Assembly: GCA_958450325.1 (NCBI GenBank)
Contig: OY288250.1
Location: 51,412,898-51,476,897 of the forward strand
DNA length: 64,000 nucleotides
Source of the DNA: Agrostemma githago
Lineage: Eukaryota; Streptophyta; Magnoliopsida; Caryophyllales; Caryophyllaceae
Direction of reading: 5' to 3'
The position numbers were made by a program, and so were the translations under genes. Below are positions 10,015 to 22,421 of the stretch, in pieces. Each line of letters opens with the position of its first letter. The first letter of the stretch is position 1. The notes under the pieces were generated by a model that worked only from the letters and a program-made list of their open reading frames with translations, did not search any database and was not told the origin of the DNA.

Positions 10015-11544
10015 ATGACTAAGGACGCTATTGATCAACTGAACAACTCGTTGGCCAAGATCCAAGAGCAACTCGACCGAATTAGGGGTGATCAGATCGC
10101 CATTGTTACCCGGGTTAGCGCCATCGAACAGGACAAGCCCGAGGACGGAGATGAAGCTCATGGGCCATTAGCCGAATTGACTAGCGCAGTCCTCAAACTG
10201 CAAGAGCAGGTCCATTTGTCGACCCACAACTCGATCCATACGGAGAATGCTCGAAGTTACTCTCCCTTGACCGACCAATTGCCTGCCAATCTCAATTTGA
10301 CGGGCCTCCCGATGTTCGACGGAACAGAAGACCCGGTATTACATATCCGGGCCTTCAAAGATTTTATGGCCCTAAAAGGAGTCAAGTCAGACATGTTCAA
10401 GCATCTGTTTGCCTTCTCGCTAGAGAAGCACCCGAGAGCCTGGTTCTATAGGCTCGATTCCAAGAAGTACAAGTCTTGGGACGACGTAGCAACGGAATTC
10501 GCCCGGAACTACGCCGACAATACGGGGATCCAAACCACCATGCGCACCCTGGAAGTAATGGCCCAGGAGCCTAAGGAAGGGTTTACGAAGTACCTTCAAC
10601 GCTGGAGGGCTGAAAGTGTTAAACTGGTCGATAAGCCCAGTGAAAAAGTCCTAGTTGAAGCCTTTGTCAAGAATCTCCTGCCCGCCTACCGGATCCATCT
10701 CCGGTACGCTATCATACCTAGCTTCGCGGTCCTAACCGAAATGGGAACGAGAATCGAGGATGATCTAAGGATGGAAAGCCTCACTAAGGCCTCCACCAAA
10801 GGATACCAAGGGGCCAGCTCATTAACAAGCAAGCCCGCATCCACCGCTGCCACTCGTAGCATTTTTGACGAGGTAAATCTACTTGATAACCCGTCCAAGA
10901 AGAATACGCCACCCCGAGTATTCACCGACATAGGTACTACCTATGCGAATGCCTTACAAAGGCTCTCGTCAAAAGGCCTCATCACCATGATAGGCCCAAC
11001 ACCCGATCCTCCAGCTGAGCGTCGCTCCAAGTTCTATGATGCCCAAGCCTACTGCAAATACCACCAGGGTAAGGGACACGACACCGAGAAATGCTGGAAA
11101 CTAAAACATCTGATCCAGGATCTCATTGAAAGTGGGAAAATTCCCCTACCTGGAGGTAAGCCCAACAACAAAGACAACCCGTTGGCCACCCACGCTATCT
11201 TTTCCGGGGAAGTCATAGACTTCTCACACCTCATTTCCCCGTTTACCCCACAAATCAACGGGATCTGGTGTGACGATGAAGACGATGTCTGCCTCACTAA
11301 GGGAGAAGCAGTCCCTATCACATCTGAGGAGATCCAGAAGGTTAAGTCCAAAGCCTTAATCAACAGTCAGGCCCTCATCATCACCGAACCGTCGCCCAAA
11401 ACGGAGATTGTCCCGGAAGAGCCGCCAACTACTGAAAAGGCTCTGGTAAAGCAGCTGAGCAAGACTCGAGTTGACCTCTCTATATGGCAACTCCTAGTTA
11501 GCTCTCAGGAACATCGAGAGGCACTCACTAAGGCCCTCGATTAA
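10015..11544 (+). pseudogene. gag: Block A gag, truncated
   Basis: Capsid/nucleocapsid protein that would package the element RNA in virus-like particles. The ATG at 10015 starts MTKDAIDQL; an N-terminal heptad-like helix is followed by the retrotransposon gag domain (about residues 95-255, from LPMFDGTEDP). A zinc-knuckle-like C-X2-H-X4-H-X4-C follows (C347, H350, H355, C360). The frame ends at TAA 11542-11544, where block B reads GAG-like sense (LD then EIKVD). Just downstream a small deletion shifts the frame relative to protease. In block B gag and protease are one frame, so the 509-aa product here is truncated and uncoupled from pol. Confidence 0.9.
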
Positions 11545-11671
11545 GTCAAGATCGACTCTATGGCTACTGCCAGCTGAAATTCTGCCCCACCTAAAGGGAA
11601 AAGCAAAAGAAGAAGGCCCGCTCATCACCTTCTCCAATGCTGATCTACCATCATTTGGGCCAGCCCACAAC

Positions 11672-14600
11672 ATGGCCCTCTACATCACGGTAATCTGCCG
11701 TGGAAAATATCTGCCCATGACCCTTATTGACGATGGGTCCGCAGTCAACGTCCTTCCCTTAAGGACCGCCAAAGCCCTCGGTATCACCGAGGCCGACTAC
11801 ATTCCTACAACCCAAACTATCCAGGCTTTCGACGGGAGTCCAAAGTCCGTAGCCGGGGCCGTAAAACTCACTATCATAACAGGCCCGATAGAGAAAGAAC
11901 TGGAGTTTCAAGTGATTGACGTGACCTCTTCCTTTAACCTTCTTCTAGGAAGACCCTGGATCCACTCGACCAGGGCTGTGTCCTCTACTCTGCATCGAAA
12001 GATCAAGCTACCTTTGCACGATACCGTCATCACCCTAGAAGCCAGGCCTATGACTGTGGCCAACTGCAACACCTCGGGCCGCACCGATCTTTGGGGGTTC
12101 GACTTCATAGGGGCCATCGAAGAAGAATACCTTTTCCGACCCTACTTTACTGTTAGCATGGACCGGATGTTACAAAATCTGGGCTTTCTACCAGGGGTCA
12201 CATCAAGGCCCGATCTCCCTGCAGGAAAAATCCTTGAAGTCCTTGACAACGGGAGAGTTCAAACCGGTCTGGGCTACACTTTGACCCCAGAAAATATGGG
12301 CCAAACCGGGACCGGTAAAATCATCTTCGTCACGCCAGTGTTCGAGTCCGTCCAAACGGGCCTGTATCGGCCTCCAACCACACGCCCTGGGACCCACTTG
12401 GCCCAGGTTTGCAACTACATACCCGACGACATCTTCGCCCTCGTCCAGTCCAAAGATGCTAAGAATGCTGAGCCCGCGCTGGGGCTACTTTTCGGGGAGG
12501 AGCTCGCGACCCCGACGCCAAAGGAGGAGCTAGTCAGCCTCATTCTCCGCAGCCGCACCTTCGATCCATCCAAACTGATCTCGGATATTGGACCCGGGAC
12601 AGGTAAGAGAGCCTGGAGAAAGACTGTCAAGTGGACTGACAGTCAAGGAAGGACTTTCAAGCTTATCACAGGGGAAGGAGAAATGCCAGAATCTGAGTCT
12701 GAGTCTGAGTCAGAGTCCGAGTCAGAGTCTGAGATTGAGTCTAGTGAGTCCGGTGCTTGGGTCAGTCCTGTAACTCCCCCTCTCCTTTTAGCTTTTCCTG
12801 GTGCTTCGGGGTCTGTCCCGGGCACACTGCCTATCCCGCCACTGACTAGCGATCAGATGGCAGCTCTTTTCGAGATTTTCTCTCAATTTATGAATAATAA
12901 CAACCGTTCTGCTTACGACTTGTCTCATTTTCAAAAATTCCTAAATTTTCAAAATATTTTATGCAATGACATTGAGAAACCCGACGAACAGGTATCCTTA
13001 CCTCCACATCTAATCGAGCAACTAGAGCAGAGGGAATCCCGCAATCCGGTAATCGAAGAAACCGAATCTATCAACGTGGGAACAACCTTAGAACCTCAGA
13101 TGCTTAAGATAGGGTTATCTCTAGATCCCAGGGAGAAACAACAACTCATCGATCTCCTTCAAGAGTTCAAAGACGTCTTCGCATGGTCCTACAAGGACAT
13201 GTCGGGGATAGACCGCGAAATAGCCGAGCACCATATACCGATCAAGGAAGGGTTCAAACCGGTTAAGCAGAAACTTCGACGCATGAGGCCCGAATGGTCC
13301 CTCAAAGTCAAGGAGGAAGTCGATAAACAATTCAAGGCTGGGTTCATACGAGTCTCCGAGTATCCAGATTGGGTTGCAAATATCGTACCGGTCCCTAAAA
13401 AAGACGGTAAAGTACGTGTCTGCGTGGACTTTCGGGATCTTAACAAGGCGAGCCCGAAAGACGATTTCCCATTACCACACATCGATATACTGGTGGATAA
13501 TACAGCTGATCATGCCCTTCTATCATTCATGGACGGATATGCCGGGTACAATCAAATAAAAATGGCAGAGGAAGATATGGATAAGACCACTTTCATTACA
13601 CCTTGGGGTACTTATTGCTATACCGTCATACCATTTGGTCTCATTAATGCCGGGGCCACCTATCAACGAACCGCCACAACTTTATTACATGACATGATGC
13701 ATAAAGAAGTGGAAGTTTACGTGGACGATATGATCGTCAAATCCAAGCACAGGGACGGTCACATCACCGCCCTGAGAAGATTTTTCACCCGATTACGCAA
13801 ATACAACATGAGACTAAACCCTCAGAAATGCAGTTTCGGGGTAACTTCTGGCAAATTACTGGGTCACATCGTCAGCCAACGCGGTATCGAAGTCGATCCA
13901 GCTAAGATCAAGGCCATCACCGAAATGCGGCCTCCTAAGACCGAAAAGGAGATAAGAGGTTTTCTAGGAAAGGTCCAATACATCAGCAGGTTCATTTCAA
14001 AACTAACCATGGTATGTGAACCGATCTTCAAGAAGCTGAAAATAGGGGAACGGTTACTATGGGACGACAAGTGTCAAGCAGCCTTCGACAGAATCAAGGA
14101 AATCTTGTCTTCACCGCCGGTCCTGATGCCACCTCAGCACGGTTTACCTTTGTCGTTGTACCTAACCACGACAGAGACAGCCATGGGGGCTATGTTAGCT
14201 CAAACGGTCAACTCCGAAGAACGAGCAATATACTACATCAGCAAAAAGTTTTTAGAGTACGAGTGTAAGTACACCATGCTCGAAAAGACGTGTTTAGCAC
14301 TGGTCTGGGCCACTAAAAAGCTCCGACATTACATGCTCAGCCACGAGGTACAGGTACTGTCAAGGATGGATCCAATCAAATATCTTTTCAAAAATCCCAT
14401 TCTCAATGGCAGAATATCAAGATGGACCCTGATGTTGGCAGAATTCGATCTAAAATTCGTACCACTGAAAGCCATCAAGGGCCGAGTAGTAGCCGAATTT
14501 CTCGCTGACAGTCCCGTAACCGAAGAAGGACACACCGACACTTGGTCCTTCCCAGATGAAGATATTTTCCATACTGACACCGAGACGTGGGATTTATACT

Positions 14601-16324
14601 TCGACGGGGCATCCAACTTCCGAGGATTTGGAGTCGGAATCCTCCTAATCTCGCCAAGAGGGGAACATACTCCCATATCTATCAAACTGGACTTTGACGT
14701 CACCAATAACGCCGTTGAGTATGAAGCATGCATCCACGGGCTACAAGCCGCCGCCGATTTAGGGGTCACAAACCTCCGAGTACACGGCGATTCATCACTG
14801 GTCATTAATCAAGCACTTCAAAAATGGAAAACCCAAAATGCCAATCTCGTAGCCTACCAGGCACGAGTAAGGGATCTCGAGAAACAATTCCAAAAGGTAG
14901 AATACATATACCTACATCGGGAAGAAAATCAGTTCGCAGACGCACTTTCAAAATTGGCATCCTTACTAAATATTCCCGTTCATATGACCAGCATGCCGAT
15001 TTGCGTCGAAAGACGATCCGAGCCGGCATATATCCATGACATTGAGGATATCGAAATACCGGATCCCGAGCCATGGTACAAGGCGATCCAGACGTATTTG
15101 ACAACCGGGGAGTATCCACCCGGGACCGACAATAGAGCCAAAAAGGCCTTGCATAGGCTAGCAACCCAGTTCGTCCGTACCGACGACGGGCAACTCTACA
15201 AAAAGACACCACAGGGGGCTCTCCTTTTATGTGTCGACAAGGGTAATGCTGAAAAGGTCATGGCCGAAGTACATGACGGCGAGTGTGGTCCTCACATGAA
15301 CGCTCAGATGCTAGTCCGAAAGATCATGAGACTTGGATATTACTAGAGTAGCATGGAAATCGATTGCCAGCTATATGTCAGACATTGCCATAATTGCCAG
15401 ATTTTCGCTAATGTACAGCACATGCCACCATCCCTGCTGTATACCATGACATCACCCCGGCCATTTTCAACGTGGGGAATCGATATAATCGGAAAGATAA
15501 ACCCCTCGGGAACCGGAGGACACTGTTTCATTTTGGTAGCAATCGACTATTTCACCAAATGGGTCGAAGCGGAATCCTACCGTATTCTCAACGCCAGCCA
15601 TGTTGCCAAATTTATCCAAAACAAGATAATATGCCGATATGGGATCCCGCATGAATTCATCAGTGACCACGGGACCCACTTTCAGGCTGAGACGGCAACC
15701 TTGTTAGCCAAATACAAGATCCAAAGACATACGTCTTCACCCTACCGACCCCAAACCAATGGAGCGGTAGAAGCAGCTAACAAAACCATTGTCACCATAC
15801 TCAAAAAGATGGCTGACAATTATCGGGACTGGCCCGATAAGATACCATTTGCCCTTTGGGGATATCGAACCTCGATTCGTACTGCGACCGGGGCAACACC
15901 GTATTACCTTACATACGGGATGGAAGCGGTCCAACCTGTCGAGCTGGAGGTACCGTCACTCAGAATCCTACTCGAAAGTCAAGTACCAGAAGCCGATTGG
16001 GTTCGAGCACGATATGACTCGTTAGTACTTCTAGACGAACGACGATCTCGGGCTCTCAATAACATACAGATCTACCAGAAAAGAATCCAGCGGGCTTTCA
16101 ACAAAAGGGTAAGGCCCCGGAATATCAAAGAAGGAGATCTAGTTCTCAAGTCCGTACGAGCCTTATTACCAGTAGACCCAAGGGGAAAGTTCAAACCTAA
16201 CTAGGCCGGTCCTTATTTGGTAAAGAAGATTCTATCGGGTGGAGCGGTGATGCTAACGGATCTGGACGGGAATGAGTTTGTCAACCCAACTAACCTGGAC
16301 CAGCTGAAACGTTATTACCCTTGA
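11672..16324 (+). pseudogene. pol: Block A pol: PR-RT-RNH-aRNH-IN, interrupted
   Basis: Polyprotein in one frame. The aspartic protease comes first (DDGS at residues 20-23, later LLLGRPW). An acidic Ser-Glu linker follows, then reverse transcriptase with YVDD at 13718-13729, RNase H, and a second archaeal-type RNase H (DLYFDGAS from 14591). Integrase follows with H-H (15272, 15293) and C-X2-C (15386, 15395) zinc ligands and catalytic D, D, E codons at 15482, 15665 and 15770. Two in-frame TAG codons break it: 15344-15346, inside the zinc-binding domain, and 16202-16204, near the integrase C-terminus. Both align with TGG (Trp) in block B. The second RNase H is diagnostic of the Tat group. No active integrase can be made from this copy. 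Confidence 0.93.
12690..12751 (+). repeat. Ser-Glu hexanucleotide repeat in pol linker (A)
   Basis: A GAGTCN-type 6-bp repeat encodes an alternating Ser-Glu run between protease and reverse transcriptase. It corresponds to 28007-28060 and 40688-40729 in block B, with different unit numbers. It probably makes an unstructured acidic linker. Confidence 0.85.
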
Positions 16325-16587
16325 CCCGTTTCTCTCAATGTCATTCGCAAAAGTTTATTAAAAACGTCTTTTCAAAGTAAACTTTTTAAGACAAGTCAAA
16401 AGCTAGAATTACTTATTCTACTGTTATAAACATCTTGAACCAATAGTCTTGATGTATTTCGAAATTGCAATTTAAAGTCTGAACTACGTTTGGTTTGATT
16501 CCGCTATTTGTGGATACGTAGGCAGCCCCTCAAAAGGGCACAACCACTGCAATCGTAAAAACAGGAACGGTTTCTAATAAACTTTCT

Positions 16588-16593
16588 TTATTT
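16588..16593 (-). promoter_or_regulatory. Possible poly(A) signal of the antisense gene (A)
   Basis: AATAAA on the minus strand about 80 bp downstream of the antisense stop codon at 16672. Block B has AATAAA at 31874-31879 in the matching place. Plant polyadenylation signals are loose, so this is suggestive only. Confidence 0.4.
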
Positions 16594-16671
16594 ATCTCAA
16601 AAAAAATTCAATTACAAAAAAATCCAAAAAAAACAAACACACAAATAGTACTAATATTAAATAATAAAAAT

Positions 16672-18428
16672 CTAAGGCGTTTTTCCCTTTCCCTTGTCCT
16701 TAGTCTCTTTTTCGGCCCACCGACGTCGACGTGGAGGTGAACGCTCCCGAATCACCAAGGGAATCTCCATAACCCGGGCTCGTTTCTTCGAAATTGATTC
16801 CCCGGTCACCTCGGTCGGTCCTAGCCTGATCCGTGCCCTCTCGGGTAGCCGTTCCCGCGGCCCAAGCCTGTCTCGGACCACTAGCTTAGGTCCGAGCCTT
16901 CTCTCTAAGTCACTAGCACCGGTCTCTTTAGCTCGAGTCTTAGTCTTTGACTTAGAACCTGACTCCGGCCCGACAAAGGTAGTTGGAGTTTCTTCTTCAA
17001 AGAACCATCTATTGTCCTTCACCGATTCTCTACGGGCTAAGTCAAAAGCCTCATCGGTCTTTAAAGCTTCACGGGCCTCTTTAGATTCTTCAGAAGCCCA
17101 TTTAAGATATGATTCGGAAACCCAAGCGGTCTGACAAGGGCGAGGTATAGTCCACATAACCCTGGTAAACCAGCGTTGTAACCACGTGTCACACATAGCT
17201 TCCGTCAATTGGACCGAAACGCTAATAATTGCTTCAGTTTCGGGAATCTGCTGAAATGAACCAAACTGCCTTAGAAGACGATCTGGGTAAATATGGACGG
17301 TCCAGTCCAAGGACAAAATCACCAGGTAACGGGCTTTATCTCTTTTAGCTAGGCCCGTCATCTTCGAGAGGAACCACCAGATCACGTTCCACCTAATCAG
17401 GGGCCCGCCATGGAATTTTAGCTCCTCATCCCAATACTTCCGATTTATATGATGATTGGAGCTAATTCGTCGAGACCGTGAGCCTATCTGACAGCTTCGA
17501 TACCTGGATATGCTCGTCGGTGGCTCTATAATTGACAGGCGCTCGGATAACCAAATCTGCAAAGATTTTCGAAAAGTCAAAAACTTTCGAAAAAATCAAA
17601 AAAAAAAAATTCCGAAAAAAATTCAAAAAAAAATTTCAAAAAATTAAAAATTTTCGGAAATTAAAAAAAAAAAAAATCGAAAATTCGAAAAATCAAAAAA
17701 TTTCGGAAATTCAAAAAAAAAATTCGGAAATTAAAAAAAAAACAATTTCGGAAAACTTTTCGAAGAAAAAAAAAGGGGTCAAATACCTGCAGAAGACGAA
17801 TCCCGCCCGTTAATTGCCGATCTTGATCAAGTCTCCTCGCATCAAGGCCCATGATGGTCTCCCCAGTTATCAGCCAGGCTGGGTTATAACCTGCCTCCAT
17901 TTGATCCACTATGCCGATTAGCCTGATCTCGCCTAAACATGAGTCAGCATCCATCCGACCTTCGAAAGCGTATCGATGCAGCATACAGAAGACAAAGGCC
18001 CTACGCCTGTGGATAGGAGAAATTCTGGGACCATTAGGATCCATGAATTTATCAGCTAAGTCGAACAGGGAAACAGAATTTCCCTTCACCATACGGGAAG
18101 TCTCAGCATGAGACAATCCAAGAAAGTCCCTCAGCCTCCTCCTTGGATCAGGGTAAAAAGGAGGAATAGCAGGATGAGCATTGGGGCACCAACCCCCTAC
18201 AGCAGCAATCTCTTCGGGAAGGGGACATATTTCTCCCCGAGGAAAGGCGAAATCATGATGGGTAGAATCCCATAAGGTCAAGCAAGCATCTAGAAAATGG
18301 GTATCCACCTTAAGTCGCTGGAGCGGGAACAAAGCTACAATTCCCATCTGAGTTAACTGGACCTTATCTCCATCTCGAAAATCTTGGGCCCACGCGTGAA
18401 GCATCGCGGTCAGATGTTCGATTCCCAT
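16672..18428 (-). CDS. Antisense accessory gene of block A, intact, one intron
   Basis: Exon 1 runs 18428-17787 (214 codons) and exon 2 17556-16672 (294 codons plus stop). The intron 17557-17786 has CAG/GTATTT and TTTGCAG/A sites in phase 0. The spliced product is 508 aa with no stop or frameshift. The N-terminal two thirds resemble the plant DUF7745/plant-mobile-domain type (PLPEEIAAVGG, FLGLSH, AFVFCMLHRYAFEG, then LLQIWLSERL across the splice). That family call is from memory. The C-terminus is very basic, with repeated RLGP-R-RLPER units and an ERSPPRRRR stretch fit for nuclear import or nucleic-acid binding. It lies antisense between integrase and 3' LTR, with its own TATA box. Extra ORFs here are known in Tat elements; the function is not. 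Confidence 0.78.
17557..17786 (-). other. Predicted intron of antisense gene (A)
   Basis: 230 bp, GT...AG on the minus strand, very T-rich on that strand (runs of A on the plus strand 17580-17775). Removing it joins LLQ to IWLSERL in frame. Block B has a 213-bp intron at the same codon. Confidence 0.75.
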
Positions 18429-18525
18429 AGCAGAAAGTTTTTATTTTATCTAAAAAGTCTAAAGGGATTTTTTTTAAGATGAGAAGGAAATATTTCAGGT
18501 TGGAATATGAGAAGATTTAACTCTC

Positions 18526-18533
18526 TATTTATA
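18526..18533 (-). promoter_or_regulatory. TATA box of the antisense gene (A)
   Basis: TATAAATA on the minus strand about 97 bp upstream of the ATG at 18428. The same octamer sits at the same distance in block B (33846-33853, ATG 33740), although the sequence around it has diverged. Confidence 0.65.
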
Positions 18534-19174
18534 ATAGGGAAATCTCCTCTCCTAGTCACTCCTGGAATAGAGATTTTTGCAGTATTCCCTGCTTCACTTA
18601 GGCATACAGGCCTAACCAGATTTTTTTTTTAGGAATCCGTGTCAGAATCTGATCAGGAATCAAGTCATCCCAAACATTCCTTTTCTTCCAAATTTTTCAA
18701 AAAAAAATTCCGCCATTTTCGAAATCTTTTTCGGTTTTTTTTTCCAAAAAAAAATCAACCAAAAATCATTTTTCTCCCCCAGCACGAGTCGATGTTTATC
18801 TGTATGTTGCATGCAAAACAGACAGGTATCCCGAGACTCCTGGATAATTATCAAAGTTCTCAGTGAAAATTCAAGCAACATTTTCGCTGAGAAATCGGAT
18901 GCATCAGTAAAAGGTACGTCCGCAGCTTCTAATAAAAGCTCCCACGCAATTTCAAGATGGAGATTGTCTGTGAACAGACAAATCCAAGACCTTTTTAGTA
19001 GAAAGTCCCCGCACCATTATCAACATCTATCCAGGTATGATTTCTATCCTATGGCTGGCGAGCCCTTCACGCAAGTCTAATGGATTCTAAACGACCCGAT
19101 CGGAAGTCTGCCAGGTCTTAATCCTCGATTGGCCTGGTAGCTACTCTGACTTTCGCCTTGTCCAAGCCTCAGTC

Positions 19175-19187
19175 AGAGTGGGGGCTC
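19175..19187 (+). other. Polypurine tract (A)
   Basis: AGAGTGGGGGCTC immediately before the right LTR. Plus-strand DNA synthesis would start here. The same tract precedes the left LTR (6613-6625) and block B's second LTR (34346-34358). Confidence 0.75.
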
Positions 19188-21493
19188 TGTAGACACCCAC
19201 ATTTTGACCGTCAGGTGTCTATAGTAGGTCCCGCCAAACACCCGATGATGATAGGACGCAAACATGCTTTAATGGGCTCGGATATGGGCTCGAAATCATG
19301 GACATTTGGTTTAGGCTTATTACGGAGTACAAATCTCACAAAACGGACCTCAAATTCAGGCCCAGTGGGTCGTTTCGAGTCAAATAAGACTAATTTGGGT
19401 CGATTCTGACACCGGGGGTAAAACCGTCTTTTAGCGACCGAGTCAAACCCGGTCAAAGATTTTTTTTCCCGAGTCACACGATCTGGCCGTGTCATTACGC
19501 GTCCAGTTCGGACTCAATCACTACAAAAATCAGCCTTCAATAATATTAAACAAATCCGTTTAAGGATAGAATTCGATCTCAAGTAGGAATTCTATCCGGA
19601 AACCGAAGCGAAGTATCACCCGAGCTCAGATACTCGGCTGAAACAGCCGAGATACCTCCCCACCAGCTGAGATTCTTGGCTTATTCACCAAGAAACGAGA
19701 AGTTTATTCCCTTGCGAACTCTCGTGTTTCCTATCCAAACCGGTGTTTCTTGTCACACAAGCAAGACCACCTCGGTTCCTATAAATAGGACCTCATATTC
19801 AAACACAAGAAATACATTCATTATCGATCAATACACTACAACTTTTCAGCAACTCATACACAATTATTATAGCAAAAATAGTCTCAAAATCCACATCCGA
19901 AGGAATACCGAAAAATTGTCCAAAAGCCGACGAATTCGTCCCGTCACCCGGCCGAACCCACGCCTCACACACACACACAAAAACGCTCCAAAAACCGACA
20001 CCTTAACTCACCCGCATCATCTCGACGCTCCCGTGCCTAAGCCACCGTCCGACGAGCCTTATACCGAGAAACTAAAGCATGTAGGTTGAGGGTGTAAATC
20101 AACCCGATTCTTCTCCTTTCTCTCTCTCTCTCACGTCTTTCTCTCCTTTTTCGTCCGTCTTTTTTTTATTTATTTTATTTTCATCGATCGTTTCGCATTA
20201 TTAATATGGGTCGTTTGTCGCATCATATTTTTGTTTATTTTCGACGATAAAAACTTTTTATAACGTTCTTAAAATACGATACCGATTCTCTAATCGAATA
20301 TTGTACCTACAAGAACTAAATTAAATCGATTTTCGTTGATGCTAATAAAATCATTACCTTTTTTTAACAAAATTCGATGATTTTTTAACGCGGAGAAAAT
20401 TAACACCTTTTTTCGTTCAAAATTCTTTTTTTCAATTTTTTTTCGTTCAAAAACGAGTTTTTCAAAACTTTTTTATAAAATCATTCCGACTATTCGATAT
20501 CGATTTCATAATCGAATATCGAATACGACGAATATCGAAAATATAAATCGAGTATAAATTAATCCATATTTATACGCGATTTATAAGAATTAACGATTTT
20601 TCGAACAAAATAAAAAAACCCGAACAGGCTGTCACGCGAGTCGCGCGCCTGTCAGGCGACTCGCGCCACAGCCTGCTCGGCCGAGTCCTTTTTTCTTCGT
20701 TTCTTCGCTTTTCTATTTTTAATTCTTTTCGAACCTTATATTAAAATGCGACTTTCGCGACATATTTTAATAAATACTTTTTTTCGACCTCGGTCAACAC
20801 GTGTTAATCAATCACGTGTCATCAAATCTTTTCCAAAATCATGCATATTATTTATTTACGTCTTTTTCAACTTATTCATCGTTACTAACTCGTTTTCTCG
20901 TGTTTGTAGCTTTTTATTTGTTTTTATCGTTTTATTAGACTAAAACGAATTCACATGCAAAAATGACTTTGACGATATTAGTTTAATATGCATTAAACGA
21001 CTTAGCAACCCATTTATTTATTTTTCTCACATGCTTAGGAAAATAATGTTTGCATATCATTCAACCGTCGAACTAACCCGTGTACACCAAAAACGAACGA
21101 TATCTTAGTAAAGGCCGCTAAGTGCGGGCGGGGTTGGGTGTTCTTAGTGAACTTCCCAACACGTACCCTCACCCCTTACTCAGAACCGTGGTTTCCGGAT
21201 GTCCGAAACCATTGGCAACGAGAGTCATTCAATATACGATTAACCGCCCAGTCGGCATCGGTATCGATATGCAAAGGGACGAGCCCAATAAACTCTGACA
21301 TTGGAAATGGGCCGTATTTTGTATACGGCCCACTACGACATAGAGTGGGCTCGAACGGTTCCGAATAACCACAAAATTCGGTGGCGACTCCTACTTCGAT
21401 TTAAATTTCAATTTGACCATCTCATATGGAGATTCATTCGCCTCCCCAAACCCGCGTGTGGCCGCGTCGGGGTGGACCTATGTCATGTCCACA
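19188..21493 (+). repeat. Block A right LTR
   Basis: 2306 bp, TG...CA, matching 6626-8936 with a handful of substitutions and small indels in simple repeats. TATA box at 19780-19787 and hairpin at 20625-20675. It ends directly on host sequence CCGATATGG, which continues unbroken in copy 2 at 55792. Confidence 0.93.
20625..20675 (+). other. Conserved two-stem hairpin in LTR (A, right)
   Basis: Same 51-nt structure as 8068-8118. The stems and 11-nt loop are unchanged; only the internal-loop dinucleotide on the 3' side differs (CC for CA). Confidence 0.72.
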
Positions 21494-21686
21494 CCGATAT
21501 GGTGTCCCGCAACCCTGTTTTTATTCTGGTAAGGGGGCTGGACCGTATTTAAGAGGGAGCAATTAATAGTCTGGTTGTGGATTTGGCAGATGAGGCTAAA
21601 AGTGGCATTTAATGAATTTCAAATACCTGGCCTCTCCCTAACTCAATGTCTAAATATCCGCGATTCCCTCAACTCAATTACCATAG
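21494..21686 (+). repeat. Host DNA between blocks A and B (copy 1, middle arm)
   Basis: 193 bp that match 55792-55984 of copy 2 with about three differences. It is the only host sequence left between the two retrotransposon blocks. It shows that they are separate insertions into the same non-coding interval. Confidence 0.93.
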
Positions 21687-22413
21687 TGTAGACACCCACA
21701 TTTTGACCGCCAGGTGTCTATAGTAGTTTCCGACAAACACCCGATGATGATCGGACGCAAACGTGCTTTAAATACTCAGAAACGGGCTCAAAATCATTGG
21801 CATTTGGCTTGGGCTCATTATGGAGTACATATCTCACAAAACCAACCTCAAAATCAGGCCCAGTGGGTCGTTTCGAGTCAAATAAGACTAATTTGGGTCG
21901 ATTCCGACACCAGGGGTAAAACCGTCTTTTTACGACCGAGCCGAAACCCGGTCAAAGATTTTCCCGAGGCACGTGAGTCAGCCGTGACACCTCACACGGC
22001 TGATTCGAACTCTAATCCTACGAAAAATCAGCTACACAAAATATTAAACAAATCCGTTTAAGGATAGGATTCGATCTCAAGTAGGAATTCTATCCGGAAA
22101 CCGAATCGGATATCGGCCGAGCACCAATTACTCGGCCAAGACACCCAAGGCAGCCGAAATACCCCTCCATTCAGCCGAGATTTTGGCTTCTCCATTAAGC
22201 AACGGAATATGCATTCCTTTCGAACTCTTGCATTTCCTATCCAAAAACCGATTTAAACACCCGACCGAGTTCAAACACTCGGCCGAGTAGGCTACAACCA
22301 GCCGTGTCCCCTTTCTTCTTTGACAAGAAAGCGGAATTCTCATGCCTTACAACTTCTACGTTTCCTATCCTAAGCGGTAGTTCAAACTCTCCTAGCCAAG
22401 GTCGGGAATTTCC

Positions 22414-22421
22414 TATAAATA
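22414..22421 (+). promoter_or_regulatory. LTR TATA box (B, first)
   Basis: TATAAATA preceded by GGGAATTTCC, matching 35086-35093 in the second LTR and the TATAAATA of block A LTRs. Likely core promoter of the element. Confidence 0.7.

Larger units (their letters stand above)
6319..21493 (+). mobile_element. Block A: Tat-like Ty3/Gypsy retrotransposon, dimer remnant
   Basis: The order is 307-bp tail of an internal region, LTR, full internal region, LTR. The LTRs are 2311 and 2306 bp and differ by roughly 1.3% in the first 700 bp by eye. Lineage calls rest on the reverse transcriptase, the second RNase H between RNase H and integrase, a primer site of tRNA-Arg type, and an extra antisense gene after integrase. 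All of these are known for the Tat/Retand/Ogre group. The right end abuts CCGAT (21494-21498), which is single in the empty site of copy 2 (55792-55796). The left copy of that target is gone. Sense genes are dead; the antisense gene is intact. Confidence 0.9.

Noticed and set aside
12643..12825. Antisense Asp-Ser repeat frames opposite the Ser-Glu linker (also 27967-28152, 40648-41103)
   Set aside because: Shadow of the GAGTCN hexanucleotide repeat in the real pol frame.
6319..21493. Block A as two independent insertions rather than a dimer remnant
   Set aside because: The 307-bp left tail is near-identical to block A's own tail and joins its LTR in perfect element order with polypurine tract, so a dimer or recombination product is simpler.
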